The notes: generated by a model from the sequence alone, not told the origin. Positions 1 through 8,655 are shown, counted from the first letter of the stretch. The stretch is 43,838 nt of DNA from [Mycobacterium] nativiensis (GCF_020172685.1 NZ_CP083986.1:971890-1015727), one strand, 5' to 3'. Made by a program: numbers and translations.

Positions 1-19
1 AGATGTGTATAAGAGACAG
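1..19. other. Tn5/Nextera mosaic-end adapter
   Basis: The first 19 bases are AGATGTGTATAAGAGACAG, the 19-bp transposon mosaic end used in Nextera tagmentation libraries. They are library sequence, not genome. Any reading frame entering them (for example one beginning MCIRDR or MYKRQ) is an artefact. Confidence 0.97.
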
Positions 20-507
20 GCCTCGGGGGCCGGCGGTGCCCACCACGGTGCCGGCTCGGGTGCCGGCGGGGGAGCGATCGGGTTGTCCATGGCGACGGTC
101 TCGCCGTTTTCGGCTGGCGGGTCAACCGGAACGTCGCGCTGCGTGGGAGCGGACAGGCCGCGCCCGCAGGTCGGCCAGGCGCCGCGTCCCTGGGTGGCCA
201 GCACGTGCTCCGCAATCGCGATCTGCTGCTCGCGGCTGGCCTGGTGTGCCACCGGGGCGTACTTTCCGCCGCCGTGGCTGCTCCACGTGCTCGGCGAGAA
301 CTGCAGCCCGCCGTGGTAGCCGTTGCCGGTGTTGATGCCCCAGTTGTTGCCGGACTCGCACTTGGCGACCCGGTCCCACTCGTCATCGGTGGCTGCGCCT
401 GCGTGCCCGGCGAGGGCGAGGCTGCCGCCACCGATCACTGCGCCGGTGAAGGCGATCTTGGCGATGCTGACGTTCGACTGGGTGGGCTTGCGATGCCGTC
501 CACTCAT
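20..507 (-). CDS. rpfA: Resuscitation-promoting factor, RpfA-like (3'-truncated by contig end)
   Basis: Secreted muralytic transglycosylase-like protein that cleaves peptidoglycan during regrowth from dormancy. The ATG at 507 follows GAGAGGAAC. The visible 162 residues show a short basic N-terminus, a hydrophobic export segment (about residues 15-39) and a complete Rpf domain (about 41-115). The catalytic Glu is E51 in KCESGNNWG, followed by GYHGGLQFSPSTW and a second conserved Cys in WPTCGRG that would form the domain disulfide. After the domain the chain becomes rich in Pro and Ala (PIAPPPAPEPAPWWAP), as in the long C-terminal region of RpfA, and is then cut by the adapter at position 20. 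The position next to moaD2/moaA2 matches M. tuberculosis rpfA (Rv0867c), and the riboswitch-like leader supports RpfA over other Rpf proteins. Full length is unknown because the 3' end is missing. Confidence 0.9.
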
Positions 508-564
508 ACGGTGGTGAGTTCCTCTCTGTCTACGCCTGCGAGGTCAGCGTCGGGTTTGGGCCGC

Positions 565-592
565 AAAAATGCCCGGCCGCGGCGCACCGCGG
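565..592 (-). terminator. Intrinsic-terminator-like element in the rpfA leader
   Basis: Read on the minus strand, CCGCGG-TGCG-CCGCGG (592 to 577) can form a 6-bp GC stem, and a run of five T follows at 569-565 after seven intervening bases. It lies between the riboswitch-like aptamer and the rpfA start, where an expression platform would be. An overlapping palindrome, GCACCGCGGTGC (595 to 584), offers an alternative pairing. The gap between stem and T run is longer than ideal, so the terminator role is inferred. Confidence 0.4.
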
Positions 593-597
593 TGCGT

Positions 598-800
598 TGT
601 CGGCTTCACCCCAAGGGGCCGGTTAAGGCCCCGGGCCTGCTCTCGGCGGACCGGTGGGTCCCCCGCCTCCATCCATCAGGTATTCGTTGGTTTTCCTCAC
701 CAGTTGGATGGAGCTCGGCGCTACTGGCGAGGAAAGGTGGATCGACCGGAAGATTTTCGATACACCCGGAGATGTACCGTAACCGCTCTTACCCGCGCCG
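598..800 (-). ncRNA. Probable c-di-AMP (ydaO-type) riboswitch in the rpfA leader
   Basis: The 488 bases between moaD and rpfA carry no convincing gene. On the minus strand they contain GGAGGCGGGGGACCCACC (about 672 to 655) and CCTTGGGGTGAAGCC (about 620 to 606), resembling the conserved GGGGGACCC...GGGGUGAA core of the ydaO/yuaA family, preceded by several G+C-rich arms back to about 800. It is known that ydaO-class riboswitches precede rpf genes in actinobacteria, including mycobacterial rpfA, and that ligand binding normally lowers expression. Exact ends are estimated; position, strand and core motifs make the family likely. Confidence 0.75.
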
Positions 801-995
801 TCACGCTTCGGGGGGCAGGGTGTTTTCACTGGGGCTTCTTCTCAAAACGCCAGGAAGCGTCGGAGTCTGCGCTGGTCAAAGCGCTATGTATCAAGCTGTT
901 GTCGGTCCGTAATCAATTCGTTATGTGACGTAGATCATGCTATCCGCCGGGTCCGATTCGGCGGTCCAGCTTCGGCTCTCCTTCCTCGAGCCTCG

Positions 996-1274
996 CTAAC
1001 CGCCCGCGAATGGGGGCAGTACGTCGATGGTCTCGCCGGGCTGCAGCGCCGCCGCAAGGTCACGCACCGCGATCCCGTCGCGCAGGAACGAGCAGCGGCG
1101 CAGCACCGTCGCCAGTCGCTCATTCCGGCCGGCGAGGGCCTCGGTCAGCTCGGCCACGCCCTTGCCGGCCGGCACCGTGACAGTCTCCGATTCGGTGCCC
1201 GCGGCCGCACGCGCCGCAGCGAAGTAGCGGACCGTCACCGCCACCCCGGTGGTGTCGCTCACCGGCAGGGTCAT
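996..1274 (-). CDS. moaD2: Molybdopterin synthase small subunit MoaD (MoaD2-like)
   Basis: Ubiquitin-fold sulfur carrier of molybdopterin synthase. It would deliver sulfur from its thiocarboxylated C-terminus to cyclic pyranopterin monophosphate together with MoaE, which is not in the window. The 92-residue chain has the beta-grasp pattern (VTVRYFAAARAAAG near the start, VAVRDLAAALQPGETIDVLPPFAGG at the end) and finishes in the essential Gly-Gly. The ATG at 1274 lies 3 nt downstream of the moaA stop, with GGAGG inside the end of moaA as ribosome site, so the two are almost certainly translationally coupled. Length is normal for the family. Confidence 0.92.
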   Translation of the reverse strand: MTLPVSDTTGVAVTVRYFAAARAAAGTESETVTVPAGKGVAELTEALAGRNERLATVLRRCSFLRDGIAVRDLAAALQPGETIDVLPPFAGG

Positions 1275-1277
1275 GAG

Positions 1278-2417
1278 TCAGCCTCCAATTGCGCTCATCG
1301 GGCGATCCGGCTGGATGAAATCCGGGTCGTTGATGCCATGGCCGGCCCTCTTGGTCCACATGGCGGCACGCCACGCCTGCTCGATGGCGTCGTCGTCGGA
1401 ACCGTCCCGCAGCAGGGCCCGCAGATCGGATTCCTCGGTGGCGAACAGGCAGTTGCGGATCTGACCGTCGGCGGTGAGCCGGGTTCGGTCGCAGTCTCCG
1501 CAGAACGGCCGCGACACCGAGGCGATGATCCCGAACGTGCCGGCCGGGTTGTCCGGGCCCTCGTCCACCAGCCACACTTCGGCCGGTGCGGACCCGCGCG
1601 GCTTCGGATCGGGCCGCAGCGCGAATTGCGCCTGCACCAGCTCCAGCAGTTGCTCGACGCTGAGCCCGGCGTCGCGGTTCCAGTTGTGGTCGGCATCCAG
1701 CGGCATCATCTCGATGACCCGGAGGTGGTAGCCCTGGTGCAGGCAGAACCGCAGCAGGTTGATGATGTCCTCGCCGGTGACCTTGGGAGCCAGCACGGCG
1801 TTCACCTTGATCGGCGCCATGCCGGCCCGGGCGGCCGCATCGAGGCCGTCGAGCACGTCGGGCAGCCGGTCGCGCCGGGTGAGCTCGGCGAAGTGGGCGC
1901 GGTCGACGGTGTCCAGTGACACGTTGATCCGGTCCAGTCCGGCAGCCACCAGGGCACCGGCCCGGCGCGCCAGACCAAGCCCGTTGGTCGTCAGCGCGAT
2001 CTCGGGGCGGGGCTGCAGGCCAGCCGCGGCGGCCACCACACCCTCGAGGTGGCGGGCCAGCAACGGCTCACCGCCGGTGAACCGGATGTCAGTGATGCCC
2101 AGTCGGGTGACACCGATCCGCATCAGCCGGATCAGCTCGTCATCGGAGAGCAGGTGCTTGCTGGGAATCCAGTCCAGGCCCTCGGCCGGCATGCAGTAGG
2201 TGCAACGCAGGTTGCACCGATCGGTCAGGGATATCCGCAGATCGGTGTGCACCCGCCCGAAGGTGTCGACCAGCGGCCCGGAGGCCGGCATCTGCCCGGC
2301 GATGGCCTTTTCCACGGCTTGGTGGAAAGCCTCCCGGGTGGCCTTCTTATCCCCGGTGCCGGTTGCGTCCAGCTGCGGTGGTGTGGTGGTCTGCAGACCC
2401 CGTTGCCTCAGCGTCAT
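1278..2417 (-). CDS. moaA2: GTP 3',8-cyclase MoaA (MoaA2-like)
   Basis: Radical-SAM enzyme that, with MoaC, converts GTP to cyclic pyranopterin monophosphate, the first step of molybdenum cofactor synthesis. The N-terminal [4Fe-4S] motif CNLRCTYC gives C68, C72 and C75 when numbered from the ATG at 2417. The glycine motif RFTGGEPLL follows. The second cluster ligands are in [10 protein letters not shown] and IRNCLF. The protein ends in Gly-Gly, the tail that takes part in catalysis in MoaA. At 379 residues it is slightly longer than M. tuberculosis MoaA2; residues 1-45 are weakly conserved, so a start at Met43 cannot be excluded. It is the first gene of a moaA-moaD operon pointing toward rpfA. 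Confidence 0.92.
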   Translation of the reverse strand: MTLRQRGLQTTTPPQLDATGTGDKKATREAFHQAVEKAIAGQMPASGPLVDTFGRVHTDLRISLTDRCNLRCTYCMPAEGLDWIPSKHLLSDDELIRLMRIGVTRLGITDIRFTGGEPLLARHLEGVVAAAAGLQPRPEIALTTNGLGLARRAGALVAAGLDRINVSLDTVDRAHFAELTRRDRLPDVLDGLDAAARAGMAPIKVNAVLAPKVTGEDIINLLRFCLHQGYHLRVIEMMPLDADHNWNRDAGLSVEQLLELVQAQFALRPDPKPRGSAPAEVWLVDEGPDNPAGTFGIIASVSRPFCGDCDRTRLTADGQIRNCLFATEESDLRALLRDGSDDDAIEQAWRAAMWTKRAGHGINDPDFIQPDRPMSAIGG

Positions 2418-2630
2418 GTGCGTACCCGATTCGGTCGGCCGGAGGGCGACCAGGTCACGGTCGGCGCCTGGCGCACGTGGTCTCCAGCGGCGCCACCAGC
2501 TTACCGAGTAAACCGGGGTGCCTTGGCGGCCACGGTCCGAGTAGGATCGGCAGCTGACGCGTCCTGCGCAGGCGGGACGCTTCCTTTATGTCCCCAAGTA
2601 TGTGATCAGCAAGACAAGCAGGTGAGACCA

Positions 2631-3041
2631 GTGCCGACCGGCAAGGTGAAGTGGTACGACGCCGCGAAGGGCTTCGGCTTCCTGTCCCAGGAGGAGGGCG
2701 AGGACGTCTATGTCCGCGCCTCGGCCCTGCCGGACGGCGTGGAGGGTCTCAAGGCGGGCCAGCGGGTGGAATTCGGTGTCGCAGCCGGCCGTCGCGGGCC
2801 CCAGGCGCTGACCGTCACGCTGATCGACCCGCCGCCGAGCCTGACCCGCACCCGCCGCGAGGCGGCCCCGGCCGAGCACAAGCACACCCCCGACGAGCTG
2901 CACGGCATGGTCGAGGACATGATCACCCTGCTGGAAGGCACGGTGCAGCCCGAACTGCGCAAGGGCAAATACCCGGACCGCAAGACTGCCCGCCAGATCT
3001 CCGAGGTGGTCAAGGCCGTGGCGCGCGAGCTCGACGCCTAA
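2631..3041 (+). CDS. cspB: Cold-shock-domain protein CspB (Rv0871-like)
   Basis: Predicted single-stranded nucleic-acid-binding protein of 136 residues. The N-terminal cold-shock domain begins [14 protein letters not shown], includes RNP1 (KGFGFL) and an RNP2-like VYVRAS, and ends near residue 70 ([12 protein letters not shown]). Unlike the 67-residue CspA, it has a C-terminal helical extension ([18 protein letters not shown]... to ARELDA), shared with mycobacterial CspB. The GTG at 2631 was chosen because it starts exactly at the domain (PTGKVKW) and follows AGGTGAG; the longer in-frame reading upstream runs antisense through moaA and is not credible. It is transcribed divergently from moaA. 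Confidence 0.93.
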   Translation: MPTGKVKWYDAAKGFGFLSQEEGEDVYVRASALPDGVEGLKAGQRVEFGVAAGRRGPQALTVTLIDPPPSLTRTRREAAPAEHKHTPDELHGMVEDMITLLEGTVQPELRKGKYPDRKTARQISEVVKAVARELDA

Positions 3042-3147
3042 CAGCGCCGATACCCATAGGCGTGGTGCGCCGGTAGTTTGATTTGGCACCAGCTGGTCAA
3101 TTCGAGAAGCAGAGATCCTCGATATTGGCTGGTTCAGGAGGTGTCCG

Positions 3148-5094
3148 ATGGCGCAGCAGGCGCAGGTCAGCGAGGAGCAGGCGAGGGCCGTCGCTGAGGA
3201 GTCTCGCGAAAGTGGTTGGGACAAGCCTTCCTTCGCCAAAGGGCTGTTTCTCGGGCGGTTTCCATTGCCGCTCATTCACCCGTTTCCACGGCCATCGGAT
3301 GCTGACACCGCGCGTACTGAGGCGTTCCTGGGCGGGTTGCGGGAGTTCCTCGGTACCGTCGACGGCGCCGTCATCGAACGTGACGCCGAGATTCCCGATC
3401 GCTACGTCAAAGGCCTGGCCGAACTCGGCTGTTTCGGGCTGAAGATCCCAGCCGAGTATGGCGGGCTGAACATGTCGCAGGTCGCCTACAACCGGGCACT
3501 GGTGATGGTGGCGAGTGTGCACCCCAGCCTGGGCGCACTGCTGAGTGCGCATCAGTCGATCGGGGTGCCCGAGCCGCTCAAATTGGCCGGCAGCGACGAA
3601 CAGAAGCAGAAGTTCCTGCCGCGGTGCGCCGCTGGGGCGATCTCGGCGTTCCTGCTGACCGAACCCGATGTCGGCTCGGACCCGGCCCGGCTGGCCTCGA
3701 CTGCGGCACCGGTCGACGCCGGTGCGGCCTACGAGCTGGACGGGGTGAAGTTGTGGACCACCAATGGCGTGGTCGCCGAGCTGCTGGTGGTGATGGCCCG
3801 GGTGCCCAAATGCGATGGGCACCGGGGAGGCATCAGCGCTTTCGTGGTGGAGGCTGACGCGCCCGGGATCACCGTCGAGCGCCGCAACAAGTTCATGGGG
3901 CTGCGCGGTATCGAGAACGGCGTGACCCGATTGCACCGGGTCCGGGTTCCCGCCGAGAACCTGGTGGGTCGGGAGGGGGACGGCCTGAAGATCGCGCTGA
4001 CAACCCTCAATGCTGGGCGGTTGGCTATTCCAGCGATGGCGACCGGTTCGGCGAAATGGTCACTGAAGATCGCTCGGCAGTGGTCCCGCGAACGGGTCCA
4101 GTGGGGCAGGCCGGTCGGCGAGCATGAGGCGGTCGCCAAGAAGATCGCGTTCATCGCGGCCACGACGTACGCACTGGAGGCCGTGCTGGAGTTGTCCGGC
4201 CAGATGGCCGACGAGGGCCGCAACGACATCCGGATCGAGGCGGCGCTGGCCAAGCTGTGGTCCAGCGAGATGGCGTGCGTCATCGCCGATGAGCTGTTGC
4301 AGATTCGCGGGGGCCGCGGCTATGAGACCGCAGAGTCACTCGCCGCGCGCGGTGAGCGAGCGGTACCGGTGGAGCAGCATGTTCGGGACCTGCGGATCAA
4401 CCGCATCTTCGAAGGGTCCAGCGAGATCATGCGGCTGCTGATCGCGCGGGAGGCCGTCGATGCCCATCTGAGCGCCGCAGGTGACCTGGCCGACCCCAAG
4501 GCCGATCTGCGCCACAAAGCCAGAGCCGCCGCCGGCGCCAGCGGTTTCTACGCAAAGTGGTTGCCGCAACTCGTGTTCGGCGAAGGGATGCGGCCTACGT
4601 CGTATCGCGAGTTCGGCAGACTGGCGACACATCTGCGGTTCGTCGAGCGGGGTTCGCGCAAGCTGGCGCGTAACACGTTCTACGCCATGGCGCGCTGGCA
4701 GGCCGGCCTGGAGAAAAAGCAGGGATTCCTGGGGCGGGTCGTCGACATCGGGGCGGAACTGTTCGCCATGTCTGCCGCGTGCGTGCGCGCCGAGGCACAA
4801 CGGGTGACTGACCCTACCGAGGGTGAACAGGCCTACCAACTCGCCGATGTCTTCTGTCGGCAGGCGGCCCTGCGGGTCGAGGCGCTGTTCGATGCCTTGT
4901 GGACCAATACCGACAGCGCCGACGTTCGGCTGGCCCGCGAAGTGCTCGAGGACCACTACACCTGGCTGGAGGATGGCATCCTCGATCAGTCGGAGGGCAC
5001 CGGACCCTGGATCGCACACTGGGAGCCGGGCCCATCCACCGAAGCCGACCTGGCCCGGCGATTTGTGGCCACTCCCGCTGCACGCCGAACCTGA
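3148..5094 (+). CDS. fadE10: Acyl-CoA dehydrogenase FadE10
   Basis: FAD-dependent acyl-CoA dehydrogenase of about 650 residues, expected to catalyse the alpha,beta-dehydrogenation of fatty acyl-CoA or a related thioester. Seen: an N-terminal extension, the helical N-domain, the middle-domain motif LLTEPDVGSDPA, KLWTTNG, the RGGRGYE segment, and RINRIFEGSSEIMR with E422 at the position of the VLCAD/MCAD-type catalytic base. A long C-terminal helical region (about 450-648) makes it VLCAD-like in size. The start is fixed by AGGAGGTG seven bases or fewer from the ATG. In M. tuberculosis a PE_PGRS gene lies between cspB and fadE10; here only about 100 bp separate them. The true substrate is not shown by sequence. 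Confidence 0.92.
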   Translation: MAQQAQVSEEQARAVAEESRESGWDKPSFAKGLFLGRFPLPLIHPFPRPSDADTARTEAFLGGLREFLGTVDGAVIERDAEIPDRYVKGLAELGCFGLKIPAEYGGLNMSQVAYNRALVMVASVHPSLGALLSAHQSIGVPEPLKLAGSDEQKQKFLPRCAAGAISAFLLTEPDVGSDPARLASTAAPVDAGAAYELDGVKLWTTNGVVAELLVVMARVPKCDGHRGGISAFVVEADAPGITVERRNKFMGLRGIENGVTRLHRVRVPAENLVGREGDGLKIALTTLNAGRLAIPAMATGSAKWSLKIARQWSRERVQWGRPVGEHEAVAKKIAFIAATTYALEAVLELSGQMADEGRNDIRIEAALAKLWSSEMACVIADELLQIRGGRGYETAESLAARGERAVPVEQHVRDLRINRIFEGSSEIMRLLIAREAVDAHLSAAGDLADPKADLRHKARAAAGASGFYAKWLPQLVFGEGMRPTSYREFGRLATHLRFVERGSRKLARNTFYAMARWQAGLEKKQGFLGRVVDIGAELFAMSAACVRAEAQRVTDPTEGEQAYQLADVFCRQAALRVEALFDALWTNTDSADVRLAREVLEDHYTWLEDGILDQSEGTGPWIAHWEPGPSTEADLARRFVATPAARRT

Positions 5095-5340
5095 GGCCCG
5101 ACGGGGTCGAGGCAGGTCGGCGACGAACCGAGGGTACTCACCGAGGCGTTCGGAGAATCTGTGCAGCTGACCTTCTGCCGCAGGCAACCCCGCAGGATTG
5201 CAGGCCGACTCGCGGACGCGGGCTTGGCGATGTATGCGCAACTTGTCCGGGCATCAGACGCCGACACCGAATCCACACCGCAGGCCTACCTCATCGCCCG
5301 GAAGCTGACGGCCGGGCCGGACACCGTGGCACCCTGGTAG
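5095..5340 (+). pseudogene. C-terminal remnant of a SAM-dependent methyltransferase
   Basis: Directly after the fadE10 stop, the same frame stays open to a TAG at 5338-5340. From about 5155 it reads like the tail of a class I methyltransferase: ESVQLTFCRRQP, then RLADAGLAMYAQLVRASD, then TPQAYLIARK. That pattern (two beta strands around 'DAG...YAQLVR' and a final 'TPQAYLIARK') is common at the C-terminus of mycobacterial methyltransferases. The SAM-binding domain is missing. A GTG at 5161 could start a 59-residue peptide, but with no clear ribosome site, so this is most likely debris of a lost gene. It marks a place of gene turnover between fadE10 and the next enzyme. Confidence 0.55.
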
Positions 5341-5342
5341 TC

Positions 5343-6359
5343 ATGGCCAGCTATCTCGCCGGCGGCGACTTCAAGCGCGACACCAACTACATCTCCACCC
5401 GGATCACCTCCGATGGCCGTGACGGGTATCCCGTCGAACCGGGCCGGTACCGGTTGGTCGTCGCGCGGGCCTGCCCGTGGGCCAATCGCGCCATCATCGT
5501 GCGGCGACTGCTCGGGCTGGAAAAGGTTATCTCCATAGGGTTTTGCGGTCCCACCCATGATCAGCGCAGCTGGACCTTCGACCTGGACCCCGGTGGCGTC
5601 GACCCGGTGCTGGGAATCCCACGGCTGCAGGACGCGTACTTCAAGCGGATTCCGGACTACCCCAAGGGCATCACCGTTCCGGCGATGGTCGATGTGCCCA
5701 CCGGTGCGGTGGTCACCAACGACTTCGCCCAGATGACTCTGGACTTCTCCACCGAGTGGACCGCCTACCACCGCGACGGGGCTCCGCAGCTGTATCCCGA
5801 ACCGCTGCGCGACGAGATCGACGAGGTGGCACGACGGATCTACACCGAGATCAACAACGGGGTCTACCGGTGTGGCTTCGCCGGCGCTCAAGAGGCCTAC
5901 GACGCCGCCTACGACCGGTTGTTCACCGCGCTGGACTGGGTCAGCGAGCGTCTCGCCGATCAGCGATACCTGGTGGGGGACACCATCACCGAGGCCGACG
6001 TCCGACTGTTCACCACGCTGGCGCGGTTCGACCCGGTCTATCACGGACATTTCAAATGCAACCGGCAGAAGCTCTCCGAGATGCCGGTGCTGTGGGCCTA
6101 TGCGCGGGATCTGTTCGGAACGCCCGGGTTCGGCGACACCACCGACTTCGTGCAGATCAAGCAGCACTACTACATCGTGCACGCCGACATCAATCCGTCC
6201 CGGATCGTTCCCGACGGCCCGGACCTGGCGAACTGGCTTTCACCGCATGGACGAGAAGCGCTGGGCGGCAGGCCGTTCGGGGACGGCACCCCGCCGGGGC
6301 CGGTTCCGGCAGGCGAGCAGGTGCCGGCCGGTCACGGAGCTCAGCCGGTAACCGTCTGA
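5343..6359 (+). CDS. Xi-class glutathionyl-hydroquinone-reductase-like protein (ECM4/YqjG family)
   Basis: Thioredoxin-fold plus all-helical GST protein of 338 residues. The active-site motif is ACPWANR with Cys44, the signature of Xi-class enzymes, which reductively remove glutathione from S-glutathionyl-hydroquinones. Further family features are the Trp/Tyr-rich region TLDFSTEW, NNGVYRCGFAG, and the C-terminal domain motif LVGDTITEADVRLFTTLARFDPVYHGHFKCN. Mycobacteria make mycothiol rather than glutathione, so the physiological thiol is probably mycothiol (inference). The ATG at 5343 directly follows the methyltransferase-remnant stop. The last 19 bases overlap the convergent DUF2771 gene. 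M. tuberculosis has a different gene (Rv0874c) in this slot. Confidence 0.88.
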   Translation: MASYLAGGDFKRDTNYISTRITSDGRDGYPVEPGRYRLVVARACPWANRAIIVRRLLGLEKVISIGFCGPTHDQRSWTFDLDPGGVDPVLGIPRLQDAYFKRIPDYPKGITVPAMVDVPTGAVVTNDFAQMTLDFSTEWTAYHRDGAPQLYPEPLRDEIDEVARRIYTEINNGVYRCGFAGAQEAYDAAYDRLFTALDWVSERLADQRYLVGDTITEADVRLFTTLARFDPVYHGHFKCNRQKLSEMPVLWAYARDLFGTPGFGDTTDFVQIKQHYYIVHADINPSRIVPDGPDLANWLSPHGREALGGRPFGDGTPPGPVPAGEQVPAGHGAQPVTV

Positions 6360-6853
6360 CGGTTCCATCGCATGCCCACCGCCCATTCGGCGTGCGGTAC
6401 CGCGAACGTCTCGCCGTTGTCCTGATCGAGGACCAGGGTGAGCAGTTGCACCACCAGACCCCGCAGCGGGCCGCGTTGCGGGTCCACGGTGGGGATGGTG
6501 ACCGCCAGGGTGCTGCCCGGCTGGTACATCTGGCCGGTGGCGTCGATCGGGTCATCGTAGATCCGCAGCAACCGCCAAGGTGCCCGGCCGATCACGTTGT
6601 CCACCGACAGCTGGATCGGGTGGCGCTCGTCGACGGCCAGCGTGCCCTGCGACTCGGTCAGCACGCATTCGTTGAGGTCGAGCACATTGCAGTACAGGTA
6701 CGGCCCGGCGTGGGTGAGGTGCCCGTTGGAGTAGGCGCTGATCTGCGGCGGTGTCGGCTCGGCGGCGCGGGTGACCCACCAGGTGCCGAACCCGGCGACG
6801 GCCGACGTCACCACTGCCAGTACCGCCACCAGCACGACTGTCGAGCGTTTCAC
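6341..6853 (-). CDS. DUF2771 exported protein (Rv0875c-like)
   Basis: A 170-residue protein with a single N-terminal hydrophobic segment (about residues 5-27) that may be an uncleaved signal anchor, so the rest is probably outside the membrane. Two cysteines, C55 (YLYC) and C63 (NEC), could form a disulfide. The remainder looks like a small beta-rich domain with no catalytic motif that I recognise. The GTG at 6853 lies 7 nt after the MFS stop, so the two genes form an operon; the ribosome site (GGGGTGA) is weak. The function is unknown. Its 3' end overlaps the GST-like gene by 19 bp on the opposite strand. Confidence 0.82.
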   Translation of the reverse strand: MKRSTVVLVAVLAVVTSAVAGFGTWWVTRAAEPTPPQISAYSNGHLTHAGPYLYCNVLDLNECVLTESQGTLAVDERHPIQLSVDNVIGRAPWRLLRIYDDPIDATGQMYQPGSTLAVTIPTVDPQRGPLRGLVVQLLTLVLDQDNGETFAVPHAEWAVGMRWNRQTVTG

Positions 6854-6860
6854 CTGATCA

Positions 6861-8537
6861 TCACCCCTGTCTCACCGGATCGAAGCGGGCGCCGTCCTGC
6901 TCGATCAGCACCGGGCGGTTGCCCCCCAGGCCGGGGATCAACGAGTCGCCGTGGAACGAGAGGATGGTCTGGGCCAGACCCGGGATCAGCATGGCGGTGA
7001 TCGCGGTGAAGCCCACCCACAAGTCGGTATATACCAGCACCCCGAGCGCACCACCGGATACCCAGGCCAGCTGCAGGGTGGACTCGGTGCGGCCGAACGC
7101 CGATGCGCGAGACTCCTCCGGCAGGTCGTCCTGCAGCGCGGCGTCCAGCGACGCCTTGGCGACCGCGCTGGCACCCGAGGTCACCAGCGCGGCGATGGCC
7201 GCCATGACCAGGGTGCCGGCGACCGCCGCCGCCAGCGCGACACCGGTCACCGCCATGGTGGCGCGGACCACCAGCACCGCGGGCCGGCCCAGTTGCAGGC
7301 GGGCGCTGGTGAGGTTGCCGGCGAAGTTGCCGACCCCTGCGGCCGCGCCGATCAGGCCGAGGATGCCCAGCTGTACCCAGCCGTTGGCGTCGTGCTGCTT
7401 GGCCACGAACGCCGGGTACAGGAACATGAAGCCGACCATGGCCTTGATGGTGCAATTGCCCCACAGGGCGGCAATGATGTTGCGGCCCAGTGGTTGGCGC
7501 AGCGCCCCGCTGGCCCGTTTCACCTGTTCCGGCCAGCTGCGCCGCCGCTCGTCGGAGCGGTAACTCAGCGTGGTCGGGATCTCGCCGGCGGTCACCTCCA
7601 CCCAGCGCGGGATCCGCATCGCCAGGATCGCCCCGGCCACCGAGACCGCGACCACCACCAGCAGTGACCCGGGCAGCCCGAGCAACCGGGTGAAGAGGTA
7701 TTCGGCGCCCGCGGCGATCCCGCCGCCGACGATCGTTCCGCCGAGCAGCCCGAACATCGTCAATCGGGAATTGACCCGCACCAGGTCGATCGATGGCGGC
7801 ATCACCCGCGGCGTCACCGCGCTGCGCAGCACCGTGAACGACTTGGACAGCACCATCATCGCCAGCGCGCACGGATAGAGCACCCAGGATGCGAACGTTC
7901 CGGCGACGCTGTCGTAGTTCGCGATCAGCACCAGGGCCAGCGCGGTGCGAAGCGCAAATGACAGGGCCAGGGCGGCGCGTCGTCCGTGCTGGACGCGGTC
8001 CAGCGCCGGACCGATCAGCGGCGCGATCACCGCGAACGGTGCGATGGTCACCAGTAGGTACAGCGCCACTTTGCCCTTGCTCTCGCCCGAGGCCGCGGCG
8101 AAGAACAGGGTATTGGCCAGTGCCACGGCCATCGCCGCGTCGACCGCGAAGTTGGCCACCACCGGCCAGGTCAGCGCGGTCAGTCCGGATTTGTCGGCGC
8201 CGTCGGCGGTGGCGGCGCGTTGCACCAGGCCGTACATCCGGTAGCCCATTTCACGGCTGCGGGCCGCTGCGGCCCGGGTAACCGTGATCCGGTCACCGGA
8301 GCCGGGGTCACTGGGCGGGGCTTGGCGGCGGGGTTCGCCGGTGTTTTCGCGCAACGGCGGCAGGTAGCGGTTGGCGCTGGGCATCGGTCGTCGACGCTGG
8401 TCACCGAGGCTGTCGCTGGGGTAGTTGGCCATGCCGGGGTGTTCGCCGGCCGAGCCGTTGCGGGGCCGCGGACCGGGGACGCCGGGCGTGCGGCGGCGCC
8501 GGTCGGGGTCGGGGAGGTCACGCCGCCGTGCAGACAC
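6861..8537 (-). CDS. Multi-spanning MFS-type membrane protein (Rv0876c-like)
   Basis: A 558-residue integral membrane protein. Roughly the first 120 residues are hydrophilic and rich in Arg and Pro (MSARRRDLPDPDRRRR) and probably cytoplasmic. About twelve hydrophobic segments follow, with MFS-like loops such as RVQHGRRAAL after the second or third segment. The last 25 residues are polar (GLGGNRPVLIEQDG). Substrate is unknown. In M. tuberculosis the homologue Rv0876c occupies the same place upstream of Rv0875c. The GTG at 8537 is preceded by GGGAAGAA. It is divergent from the DUF3027 gene with 118 bp between. Confidence 0.85.
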   Translation of the reverse strand: MSARRRDLPDPDRRRRTPGVPGPRPRNGSAGEHPGMANYPSDSLGDQRRRPMPSANRYLPPLRENTGEPRRQAPPSDPGSGDRITVTRAAAARSREMGYRMYGLVQRAATADGADKSGLTALTWPVVANFAVDAAMAVALANTLFFAAASGESKGKVALYLLVTIAPFAVIAPLIGPALDRVQHGRRAALALSFALRTALALVLIANYDSVAGTFASWVLYPCALAMMVLSKSFTVLRSAVTPRVMPPSIDLVRVNSRLTMFGLLGGTIVGGGIAAGAEYLFTRLLGLPGSLLVVVAVSVAGAILAMRIPRWVEVTAGEIPTTLSYRSDERRRSWPEQVKRASGALRQPLGRNIIAALWGNCTIKAMVGFMFLYPAFVAKQHDANGWVQLGILGLIGAAAGVGNFAGNLTSARLQLGRPAVLVVRATMAVTGVALAAAVAGTLVMAAIAALVTSGASAVAKASLDAALQDDLPEESRASAFGRTESTLQLAWVSGGALGVLVYTDLWVGFTAITAMLIPGLAQTILSFHGDSLIPGLGGNRPVLIEQDGARFDPVRQG

Positions 8538-8655
8538 GATTCGATTCTTCCCTATCGCCGGGGCCGGGCCGCGCAGGCCGTTGTCGTGCCTGCGTGTGGC
8601 TCAGTGGGCCGGGCTGCGGCAGTATGAGGGGCGTCATTGAACGGAAGGGACCCGC

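Noticed and set aside
3..335. Open frames starting in the first 19 bases (MCIRDR..., MYKRQ...).
   Set aside because: Their start codons lie in the Nextera adapter, and the frames run antisense to the rpfA coding region.
205..912. 235-codon plus-strand frame across the rpfA leader.
   Set aside because: Antisense to the Rpf domain and the riboswitch, with no domain and no ribosome site.
2049..2630. N-terminal extension of cspB to 330 residues.
   Set aside because: It is antisense to moaA, and the cold-shock domain starts exactly at the GTG at 2631.
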